Shown one piece after another: positions 6,169 to 11,900 of a stretch of DNA of 16,182 bases. The first letter of the stretch is position 1. Each line of letters begins with the position of its first letter. The stretch spans positions 1 through 16,182 of the forward strand of contig DATKST010000072.1 of the NCBI GenBank assembly GCA_035531475.1, written 5' to 3'. The DNA is from CALCEB01 sp035531475 (GTDB lineage: Bacteria > Acidobacteriota > Terriglobia > UBA7540). The position numbers were made by a program, and so were the translations under genes. The notes beneath the pieces are model-generated. The model did not search any database, was not told the DNA's origin, and was given only the letters and a program-made list of their open reading frames with translations.

Positions 6169-7938
6169 ATGTCCTACCAGGTGATAGCCCGGAAATACCG
6201 GCCCAGCAGCTTTGATGACGTCGTTGGCCAGCGGCTGGTGACGGATACCCTGAAGAACGCCATTGTGCATGACCGCGTGGCGCACGGTTATATCTTTTCC
6301 GGCGCGCGCGGCGTAGGCAAGACGACCACCGCCCGGCTTTTGGCCCGCGCCCTGAACTGCATCCACGGTCCCACCGTGGCGCCTTGCGGCGTGTGCGACT
6401 CTTGCCTGGAGATTGCCGCCGGGAATTCGGTGGACGTGCTGGAAATTGACGCCGCTTCCAACCGGGGCATCGATGAAATTCGCGAGCTCAAGGAAAACGT
6501 CCGTTACTTGCCGGCGCGCGACCGCTATAAGATTTTCATCATTGACGAAGCGCACATGCTGACCCCGGAAGCATTCAACGCCTTGTTAAAGACGTTGGAA
6601 GAACCGCCGCCCCGCTCCGTCTTCATTCTGGCCACCACAGAGTCTCACAAGCTTCCCGCTACGATTCACTCCCGCTGCCAGCATTTTGCGTTCCGCCTGC
6701 TCGACGAATCGGAGATTCAGGAACGGCTGGTGGAAGTTTGCGGGCTTGAAAAGGTTCAAGCACCGGAAGAATCTCTTGCCGCGATTGCCCAGGCTGCCGA
6801 AGGCAGCATGAGGGATGCTCTCTCCTTTCTCGATGAAGCGATTGCCGCCAGCGGCAATGCGTTGGATGAGGAGGTCACGCGGCGAATGTTGGGCGTGGTT
6901 CCTTCCAAGTTGCTGCGGGAAATGGTGGAGTCGATTCTGGCGGGCGACAGCCGCCGGGTTCTGGAGCAGGTCCATCAGCTCTCGGCTGAAGGCTACGACT
7001 TGGCCCACTTTTGTGGCGAATTTGTCCGCTACATTCGGAACTTGATGATTGCTCGAAGCTGCGGCGGCGAGAGCCCGCTGATTCAAGGTCCGAAACAGGA
7101 GCGGGAAGAAGTGGCGAAGCTCGCCGCGCAATTTCGTGAAGAAGACCTTGCCCGCTGGTTCCAGGTTCTGCTGCGCACCCAGGGTGAACTGCGATATTCC
7201 CTCCATCCGCGTTTTCATTTGGAGATGGGATTGATCAAGTTGGTTCATGCCAGGAAGTTGGTGGCGATTGAAAGCTTGCTGGCGGCGTTTGAATCGGGAA
7301 ATGTGCCGGCTCGTCCGCGAACGGGCGGGCCAGCGGCCGCAGCGCCTCCCGGAGTTCAACCCACGGCGTCCGGCAAGCCTTCGCCCCGGCCCGGATCATC
7401 GGCTCCGCCTGGAATGCCCAGAGCGCACCGAGACATCGCCCCGGCTGTTGAGCGCGAAGCCGCGCCACCCGCACCTCCTCGAAGCACTCCGGAATCCACA
7501 AGGGCGGCGTCGCCGGCCGCAGTTCGTGCCGCGCCGGCTTTGCCGGCGGAATCGAACGCTGCCCGCTCCGGCGGAGATGCGCGCCTTGAGGCCATTAAAG
7601 CCGAATTGTTTTCTCAATCCAAGTTTCTTGGAAGTTGCCTGAATCCGCTTGCGGGCTGGCGCTACGAAAACGGCGAAGTTCACTTCTTCTTTTCGCGTGA
7701 AGGAGCGTGGGCGGTCGATCTGATTAAAAGCCGCGAGCATCTGGAGAAGCTGGGGGCGGCTTGCCAGAAGGTGCTGGGCCAGCCTGTCCGCATTTATGTT
7801 AAACTTGGACAAGAAGGAGCAACCAGTACGGCAATCCCTAGCGCCCAGGAACGCGCCAAGAGTGACGCAGCGGTTGAAGCATTCCGGAGAAGGTTTGAGG
7901 GCTCTTTGATGGACGTAACAGACTTAACCCGGGAGTAA
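6169..7938 (+). CDS. dnaX: DNA polymerase III subunit gamma/tau
   Basis: The clamp-loader ATPase of the replicative polymerase, which opens and loads the beta sliding clamp; a tau form also links polymerase core and helicase. The 589-aa protein starts MSYQVIARKYRPSSFDDVVGQ, the standard family start, so the ATG at 6169 is preferred to the TTG at 6112. Walker A is GARGVGKT (45-52). The zinc module uses C64, C73, C76 and C79. Walker B is IFIIDEAH (122-129), sensor 1 is ILATTE (153-158) and the SRC motif is 168-170. A Pro/Ala-rich linker of about 95 residues (378-472) precedes a C-terminal domain of about 117 residues. I saw no A-AAA-AAG slippery heptamer in the linker region, so programmed production of a short gamma form is not evident. 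It follows the SRP RNA and is spaced 3 nt from ybaB, so they are probably cotranscribed. Confidence 0.97.
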   Translation: MSYQVIARKYRPSSFDDVVGQRLVTDTLKNAIVHDRVAHGYIFSGARGVGKTTTARLLARALNCIHGPTVAPCGVCDSCLEIAAGNSVDVLEIDAASNRGIDEIRELKENVRYLPARDRYKIFIIDEAHMLTPEAFNALLKTLEEPPPRSVFILATTESHKLPATIHSRCQHFAFRLLDESEIQERLVEVCGLEKVQAPEESLAAIAQAAEGSMRDALSFLDEAIAASGNALDEEVTRRMLGVVPSKLLREMVESILAGDSRRVLEQVHQLSAEGYDLAHFCGEFVRYIRNLMIARSCGGESPLIQGPKQEREEVAKLAAQFREEDLARWFQVLLRTQGELRYSLHPRFHLEMGLIKLVHARKLVAIESLLAAFESGNVPARPRTGGPAAAAPPGVQPTASGKPSPRPGSSAPPGMPRAHRDIAPAVEREAAPPAPPRSTPESTRAASPAAVRAAPALPAESNAARSGGDARLEAIKAELFSQSKFLGSCLNPLAGWRYENGEVHFFFSREGAWAVDLIKSREHLEKLGAACQKVLGQPVRIYVKLGQEGATSTAIPSAQERAKSDAAVEAFRRRFEGSLMDVTDLTRE

Positions 7939-7941
7939 ACC

Positions 7942-8253
7942 ATGAAAAATCTGCAACAAATGCAGCAGATTATGAAGCAGGTCCAGCAGTTGCAGGAACA
8001 ATTGCAAAAGCAACTGGATGATCTGGTGTTGGAGTCGTCGGCGGGCGGGGGAATGGTGACGGTGAAAATGAACGGCCAGAAGAATTTGGTGGCCGTGCAG
8101 ATTGATCCGGAAGTCTTCAATGCCAAAGACGCCGAAATGCTTCAGGATTTGATTCAGGCCGCCGTGAATGAAGCCGCCCGCCGCGTGGATGAGCAACTGG
8201 CAAGCCGCGTCGGCAACCTCGCCGGTGGCCTGAATATTCCCGGGTTGACGTAG
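7942..8253 (+). CDS. YbaB/EbfC nucleoid-associated protein
   Basis: A 103-aa small DNA-binding protein of the YbaB/EbfC family, which forms dimers with tweezer-like arms and coats DNA. It begins MKNLQQMQQIMKQVQQLQ, a long Gln-rich N-terminal helix. Next come GGGMVTVKMNGQKNLVAVQIDPEV (beta-strands, about 35-58) and a C-terminal helix around DLIQAAVNEAARRVDE, ending GGLNIPGL as usual for the family. The start lies 3 nt after the dnaX stop. GGGAG immediately before that stop serves as the ribosome-binding site, so translation is likely coupled. The position between dnaX and recR is the conserved one and supports the call. Confidence 0.95.
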   Translation: MKNLQQMQQIMKQVQQLQEQLQKQLDDLVLESSAGGGMVTVKMNGQKNLVAVQIDPEVFNAKDAEMLQDLIQAAVNEAARRVDEQLASRVGNLAGGLNIPGLT

Positions 8254-8444
8254 GCTTTCGATTCGCAGTTACGCTGACACATTCTGTCTTTGGGCGGGTT
8301 ACCCCCAAGCGGCTCGCCGACCCACAGGTTAACGGGTCCGCGATCGGTAAGTTCGGGAATAATTCGTGTTAATGCGCGCTTGACCTGCCGGTTGGCGTTG
8401 AAATCCCCTCGCCTTTTCCTGATCACACAAAAGGGACGATTTGC
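8254..8444. other. Spacer between ybaB and recR
   Basis: These 191 bases interrupt an operon that is usually tighter. No gene is supported. A short hairpin, GACCC (8319-8323) with GGGTC (8334-8338), is visible, but it has no T-run. The last 20 bases hold AAGGGA, the likely ribosome-binding site of recR. It may contain a separate recR promoter; I could not identify one. Confidence 0.4.
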
Positions 8445-9044
8445 ATGAAGGACCTTGCCGCGCCTCTGGCCAACTTGATCGATGAATTGAAACGGCTTCC
8501 CGGCATTGGTCAGAAGTCCGCGCAGCGAATCGCCTTTTACATTGAGCGCACGCCGCGCGAAGACGCCGGGCGGCTGGCCCAAGCCATCCTCGAAGCCAAG
8601 GACAAGATTCGCCTCTGCAGCGTCTGCAACAACCTGACCGAGCAAGACCCGTGCGAGTATTGCGCCAACACTTCCCGCGACCGTTCCGTGATCTGCGTGG
8701 TGGAAACACCTTACAACGTGCTGGTGGTCGAGAAGACGCGCGAGTTTCACGGACTCTATCACGTGCTGCACGGCGCCCTGTCACCGATACAAGGCATCGG
8801 GCCTGAGCAACTGAAGGTAAAAAGCCTGCTGGAGCGCCTGAAGAACGGTGAAGTGAAGGAGATCATCGTTGCCACCAACCCCAATGTCGAAGGCGAGGCA
8901 ACCGCCATCTACCTTTCCAAGCTCATCAAGCCCCTCGGTGTGCGAGTAACGCGGATTGCCATGGGCATTCCGGTGGGATCGGAACTGGAGTTTGCGGATG
9001 AAGTGACGATGGTCAAAGCGATGGAAGGCCGCCGGGAGATCTAG
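8445..9044 (+). CDS. recR: Recombination protein RecR
   Basis: A 199-aa recombination mediator that, with RecF and RecO, helps load RecA onto gapped single-stranded DNA; it forms a ring-shaped tetramer clamp. The domains are in the standard order. A helix-hairpin-helix comes first (LIDELKRLPGIGQKSAQRIA, 11-30). A C4 zinc finger uses C58, C61, C70 and C73. The Toprim domain starts at SVICVVETPYNVLVVEKT (81-98). A C-terminal tail follows, with the Walker-like GIPVGSELEFADEVT. Length is typical for the family (about 200 aa). AAGGGA lies 10 nt before the ATG. It ends the conserved dnaX-ybaB-recR block; what follows is accessory-looking. Confidence 0.97.
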   Translation: MKDLAAPLANLIDELKRLPGIGQKSAQRIAFYIERTPREDAGRLAQAILEAKDKIRLCSVCNNLTEQDPCEYCANTSRDRSVICVVETPYNVLVVEKTREFHGLYHVLHGALSPIQGIGPEQLKVKSLLERLKNGEVKEIIVATNPNVEGEATAIYLSKLIKPLGVRVTRIAMGIPVGSELEFADEVTMVKAMEGRREI

Positions 9045-9082
9045 CGGCGGCCCCAAGGTGTACTCCCAAACAGGCGGAAGTT

Positions 9083-9125
9083 CCGGTAGTGGTACAGCTC
9101 GAAATCCCGAGAGCTTGTCCACCGG
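9083..9125 (+). ncRNA. Structured leader hairpin candidate upstream of the 42-aa gene
   Basis: Between recR and the small basic protein gene an extended imperfect hairpin can be drawn. CCG (9083-9085) pairs with CGG (9123-9125), and GTGG (9089-9092) with CCAC (9119-9122). A symmetric 3x3 internal loop follows, and then AGCTC (9096-9100) pairs with GAGCT (9111-9115) around a 10-nt loop. It ends 24 nt before the ATG at 9150. It could be a cis-regulatory leader or a read-through barrier after recR. No known RNA family was recognised. Confidence 0.35.
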
Positions 9126-9149
9126 TCGCCCACGTGCCGCGCTGGGATC

Positions 9150-9278
9150 ATGCCAAAGAAACCAACTCCAAAGCCCAAGCGCAAGCCACCTAAACGCCAG
9201 CCTAAAGAGGACATTAATCAGATCGCCCTTCGGATTGTAAACGAGGCTGCAGAAAGAAGTCTTAGGCCAAGGGTCTGA
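9150..9278 (+). CDS. Small basic protein, 42 aa, of unknown function
   Basis: The frame encodes a 42-residue protein with a Lys/Pro-rich head (MPKKPTPKPKRKPPKRQP) and a short helical tail (KEDINQIALRIVNEAAERS). The head-plus-tail pattern, a basic Pro-rich region followed by D-[IV]-N-Q-x-A-x-R-[IV]-V-x-E-A, looks familiar from short uncharacterised bacterial proteins, although I cannot name a family. It might bind RNA or DNA through the head. The ribosome-binding site is weak (GGGA three to four bases before ATG). Its 3' end overlaps the convergent 153-aa gene by 17 bp. Too short for most gene finders; the coherent composition rather than length supports it. Confidence 0.6.
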   Translation: MPKKPTPKPKRKPPKRQPKEDINQIALRIVNEAAERSLRPRV

Positions 9279-9723
9279 TTCGGCGTCGGCGTCTAAGGTA
9301 GGAGACTGACTCCCCGTAAAGCTGGCTGTTCAAGCATTCCAGCGTTTTGTGCTCGATGTCCTCAAAACCTCCGAGCTTGCTCGTCCAATTGCCATTAGCC
9401 AGTTGCAGGGCTGCGTGGGTAGGAATTCCTCCAGAATCAACATAAAGGGCGACTTTCTCGAAATCCAGTTCCAAGGTAGGACTCAAGCAAGGTTCGTAGC
9501 CTAATGTCTGGTATGCCTCAACGAAAGCATCCAGGCTTACCTCTCTCTTTACGCCTGGAGGCCAGTAGCCGTATCCGACTTTGGGGTCGTCAGGCCACCA
9601 CCACCTTCGGGTATCTCCGGCAGCCCAAGCAATGCAGTTGTACTCTTGCGTCGGAACGCTTTGGATTTCGTGGTTGTCGTCGTTCAGGTTGGGAAATTGG
9701 ATTGACGGCCAGTTACCGGACAT
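9262..9723 (-). CDS. Uncharacterised protein with papain-like Cys/His pattern (DUF7689-like)
   Basis: A 153-aa soluble protein, last gene of a four-gene operon. Notable blocks are YNCIAWAAGDTRRWWWP (28-44), YWPPGVKREVSLDAFVEAYQTLGYEPC (53-79), FEKVALYVD (88-96) and PTHAALQLANGNWTSKLGG (101-119), followed by EDIEHKTLE. An N-terminal Cys (C30) in an NCIAWA helix start, then His103 leading a beta-strand, then a polar N/W turn, is the order expected for a papain-like fold (NlpC/P60 or transglutaminase type). Catalytic activity is therefore plausible but unproven. I recall such proteins being catalogued as DUF7689; that name is unchecked. Its ATG overlaps the upstream gene's end by 11 bp, implying translational coupling. 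The C-terminus is Arg-rich (RRRRRIRP). Confidence 0.75.
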   Translation of the reverse strand: MSGNWPSIQFPNLNDDNHEIQSVPTQEYNCIAWAAGDTRRWWWPDDPKVGYGYWPPGVKREVSLDAFVEAYQTLGYEPCLSPTLELDFEKVALYVDSGGIPTHAALQLANGNWTSKLGGFEDIEHKTLECLNSQLYGESVSYLRRRRRIRPLA

Positions 9724-10276
9724 AGCCTCGTTTTTTTCCCCATTCCAGCCACATCTCAGCCATTTCTTTCATTTTGCCACGACTCTTAGGTGGTACTGGG
9801 TCTTCGCCTGTAATTGCCTTGAGCGCCCAAAACCAGTGGTCTAATTCCCGTCCAAGTTCGCATAGGATCAGCGGAATAGCCGGCAAGCCAAGTCCTATGA
9901 TTCGCTGATAAGCTGGGTGCATTGAGATCAGAGCTGATGATGACGTTGCGCTCCTCTCCGTTTTCCAAGCTTTCATAAGCTCACTGAACTTATCTCTGAC
10001 ACGCTTTTCGTATTGGTTCCTCAGTATGAACAGGCGGAGTATAGGCTGATCCAGGTAAGTTTGAAAGGATGTCGTCATCATTCCTGAGCCTGTGGACATA
10101 GGCTCAATTCTGGAATTGATAATACTAATTCCGACCCCTTCAACGCTTACAGTGACCCTTGTTTGGAGAAGCGTTTTGGGAACCCCTAGTGAAGCGATGT
10201 TCCCCCTGAACGCGCTCGCGAGTGCGGAGGCGTTGATCTGATAAACGTCGTTAGTCTGTAAAGCTTGCGCTCCCAT
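9713..10276 (-). CDS. Uncharacterised protein, third gene of the accessory operon
   Basis: A 187-aa protein with no family name I can assign. The N-terminal half (1-105) contains a beta-rich part (TRVTVSVEGVGISIINSRIE, 39-58) and a charged helix (LRNQYEKRVRDKFSELMKAW). The C-terminal half (119-187) reads MHPAYQRIIGLGLPAIPLILCELGRELDHWFWALKAITGEDPVPP and ends MAEMWLEWGKKRGY. It is a Trp-rich helical module that resembles a single HEAT-like pair, and I recall it occurring next to genes like the 153-aa one downstream. The start ATG follows the previous stop TGA with one base between, and the stop overlaps the next start, so production in fixed ratio with its neighbours is likely. No signal peptide or membrane segment is evident. 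Confidence 0.75.
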   Translation of the reverse strand: MGAQALQTNDVYQINASALASAFRGNIASLGVPKTLLQTRVTVSVEGVGISIINSRIEPMSTGSGMMTTSFQTYLDQPILRLFILRNQYEKRVRDKFSELMKAWKTERSATSSSALISMHPAYQRIIGLGLPAIPLILCELGRELDHWFWALKAITGEDPVPPKSRGKMKEMAEMWLEWGKKRGYVR

Positions 10277-10277
10277 C

Positions 10278-10538
10278 TCAGTGAACTTTCTGTCGCAGGT
10301 TAGCTGAGGCGTCGACGACGTTGATGACCGGGGCGCTCAGCACGATGTATATAGGGGTCCCGTCCTGGTTGTATTGTCCCTCAAGCCGCAAGATAGAAGT
10401 CGCCACGCTCTTGAACCTCACGGTGGAGCCATCCTCAAGCTGATATTCACTCCAGGGTTCGCTTGCCTTGGTTATCGGGACTTCAGATGCTGCTACCTCT
10501 TGGCCCAGCAGTGGTATCATCTTTTTTACCTCTGGCAT
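10278..10538 (-). CDS. Uncharacterised small protein, second gene of the accessory operon
   Basis: An 86-aa protein lacking a recognised family. The central part, WSEYQLEDGSTVRFKSVATSILR (29-51), followed by YNQDGTPIYIVLSAPVINVVD (56-76), suggests a compact beta-barrel or sandwich. The W-x-x-Y-x-LEDG-S-x-[IV]-[RK] pattern is repeated in many short unannotated bacterial proteins. The start ATG has a strong site, GAGGTGG, five nucleotides upstream, placed over the end of the preceding gene. The 9-bp gap upstream and 1-bp gap downstream make it part of one transcript. Possible roles (adaptor, immunity-like or antitoxin-like partner of the two larger genes) are speculation. Confidence 0.75.
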   Translation of the reverse strand: MPEVKKMIPLLGQEVAASEVPITKASEPWSEYQLEDGSTVRFKSVATSILRLEGQYNQDGTPIYIVLSAPVINVVDASANLRQKVH

Positions 10539-10547
10539 TGCGCCACC

Positions 10548-10724
10548 TCATGTTTTCGTGGTCTGCTTCAAAGCTCTCTCCTTGGACCACCGCGCCAGCA
10601 CAGCATTACGAGCGCTAGCACTACGCTCTTCTTGTGTCATGTTGGCGGCTCTGGCTGGTCCGCCTTTTAAGCCCCCTTTGCGACCCAGGGCTATAGCATA
10701 AGGGTTTTTCCGTTTCTTTGCCAT
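10548..10724 (-). CDS. Small basic protein (KGG/ARW type), first gene of the accessory operon
   Basis: A 58-aa basic protein starting MAKKRKNPYAIALGRKGGLKGG, followed by ANMTQEERSASARNAVLARW. This pattern (x-A-x-ALGRKGG-x-x-x-x...M-T-x-E-[EQ]-R...A-R-x-A-x-x-ARW) is shared by many short uncharacterised bacterial proteins and suggests two short basic helices, possibly contacting nucleic acid. A longer in-frame extension to 10865 is open but runs through the promoter, so the ATG at 10724 is preferred. The -10 box lies only about 6-8 nt upstream, so the mRNA probably begins at or near the ATG and lacks a ribosome-binding site. It leads the four-gene unit; a regulatory role for that unit is possible. 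Confidence 0.75.
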   Translation of the reverse strand: MAKKRKNPYAIALGRKGGLKGGPARAANMTQEERSASARNAVLARWSKERALKQTTKT

Positions 10725-10730
10725 AACAGA

Positions 10731-10760
10731 ATTGTATACGTGAGCGGTCAGGAAAGTCAA
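10731..10760 (-). promoter_or_regulatory. Near-consensus sigma70 promoter predicting a leaderless mRNA
   Basis: On the minus strand TTGACT (10760-10755) precedes CGTATACAAT. The -10 box can be TATACA (10738-10733, 16-bp spacer) or TACAAT (10736-10731, 18-bp spacer). With the second choice transcription would start about 7 nt on, at the A of the ATG at 10724. It would drive the 58/86/187/153-aa operon. Confidence 0.7.
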
Positions 10761-11086
10761 GAAAACTAATTTGACCCTTCCCTCGCATTGTTGGGGTTTT
10801 TCTTCACAACGCTTGGTTTCCTGCTGCAATATCTTTGCTTTCCCGGCCGCAAGACAGTAGCACAAGTTTGAAAGGAACCTAAGGAGGCGCAGTTAAAAGA
10901 AAAATCCGCAAAGCCGAAATGACCGTATTTACTTGTGATTTAATATATCATTATATTATTACTTACTAGTATATGTCAATTCATAAAACAGGCCCGTCAA
11001 CCACTTAATCTCCAGCATTTTTATTGCCAAAGATTGTCCAAACTTTACCACTACCGAAGTTCCGGGAAACATCCCCCGACTGCAAT
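10761..11086. other. Intergenic region with an AT-rich block
   Basis: Some 325 bases upstream of the accessory operon's promoter and downstream of the two-repeat secreted protein gene. No gene is supported. The 64 bases at 10926-10989 contain only about 11 G or C, in sharp contrast to the rest of the window, and include the palindrome TACTAGTA (10964-10971). An AAGGAGG at 10881-10887 has no start codon at a useful distance. The AT-rich block may be a nucleoid-protein or insertion-boundary sequence. Confidence 0.5.
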
Positions 11087-11677
11087 TCAAAAGTGCTTAA
11101 ACAGGTGAGCCACCGCCTGCCCGGCCTCCTGTGAGTAGTGGACGGTGACCCGCTCGCCCTTCTTTGCGGAGGTTTCAGAAAAGTTCTCGACTTTTTTGCC
11201 AGTATCCACCATGGCCCGGTCGGCAACGTGGTAAGTGTGCAGTGTTCCATCTTTACTCTTAACCACGATGGTGTGGGAGGTGGTATCAACTTTCTGGATG
11301 GTTCCGTCCAAGGTTTTCATGGAAGTATTGCCGAGGTGCTCGACGTCCGTGGCCGTGGCATGTTCGCCCTCACCGGCGTAGCGGACCACCACATGGTCAC
11401 CCTGGTGAGCAATGTGGTCCGTGGCGTGTGCGGCATCCTGAAGATCATGGACCGTGGTCTTATCCGTGTACTTAATGGTGTGCTCGGTGCCGTCTTCGGC
11501 TTTGATGACCATGGTTTTGGTCTTAGAATCAATTTTCTCAACCTCGCCTGCCACGGCGTGGTCGGCGGCCTGGAGGTGTGAGTTCTTGAGCAAAGCATGA
11601 GTCTTGGGAGCAGACGCTGTGGCCAAGACTGTTGCAAACAGAATCAGTGCTGAACCTCGAGCGATATTATTCAACAT
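11087..11677 (-). CDS. Secreted protein of two tandem beta-rich repeats
   Basis: A 196-aa predicted exported protein of unknown function. The ATG at 11677 is chosen because GGAG lies 8 nt upstream and a signal peptide follows directly (hydrophobic about 9-23, probable cleavage THA-LL after residue 28); the longer open frame upstream crosses the promoter. The mature part is an internal duplication. Repeat 1 (about 41-112) begins AVAGEVEKIDSKTKTMVIKAEDGTEHTI and repeat 2 (about 117-190) begins TLDGTIQKVDTTSHTIVVKSKDGTLHTY. Each ends in a KGERVTVHY or QGDHVVVRY strand. The strand pattern resembles DUF5666-like/OB-type beta-barrels often found in acidobacterial secreted proteins. Mature protein is rich in His, Lys and Asp. 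Single-gene unit with its own promoter. Confidence 0.8.
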   Translation of the reverse strand: MLNNIARGSALILFATVLATASAPKTHALLKNSHLQAADHAVAGEVEKIDSKTKTMVIKAEDGTEHTIKYTDKTTVHDLQDAAHATDHIAHQGDHVVVRYAGEGEHATATDVEHLGNTSMKTLDGTIQKVDTTSHTIVVKSKDGTLHTYHVADRAMVDTGKKVENFSETSAKKGERVTVHYSQEAGQAVAHLFKHF

Positions 11678-11729
11678 AGATAAATCTCCATTCCTGCCCG
11701 GTTCCCGGGCGAGTGCGATGACAAGATTC

Positions 11730-11758
11730 ATTCTAACTTCGCGTTCGTGTTTTGTCAC
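11730..11758 (-). promoter_or_regulatory. Sigma70-type promoter of the two-repeat secreted protein gene
   Basis: On the minus strand GTGACA (11758-11753) and TAGAAT (11735-11730) are separated by exactly 17 bases; each box matches five of six consensus positions. The predicted start, near 11723, gives a leader of about 46 nt before the ATG at 11677. Confidence 0.6.
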
Positions 11759-11900
11759 ATGGAAGGTATGGCAAGAGGCAGGAAAGTTACCGATGGGCGT
11801 TCCTGTGGCCGGCTGGAAACAACCGGCGGCGGGGAGGCCGTCCGGTGAAACCAAGTAATTTAGATACCCGCGAAGCGAAGGTGATTCTTCAAATCGGCCG

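Noticed and set aside
6586..7359. A 257-codon minus-strand frame opposite dnaX
   Set aside because: dnaX is certain on the other strand; the antisense product shows no domain and no start signal.
7300..7600. A programmed frameshift in dnaX producing a short gamma subunit
   Set aside because: No A-AAA-AAG heptamer or similar slippery run with a following hairpin was seen in the linker region.
9058..9240. A 60-codon plus-strand frame after recR
   Set aside because: It overlaps the better supported 42-aa frame and the hairpin; its Ser-rich product looks random.
9713..9745. A run of seven A at the junction of the 187-aa and 153-aa genes as a programmed frameshift site
   Set aside because: The downstream frame is +1 relative to the upstream one, so a -1 slip on A-AAA-AAA would not fuse them; the 153-aa gene has its own ATG in the overlap.
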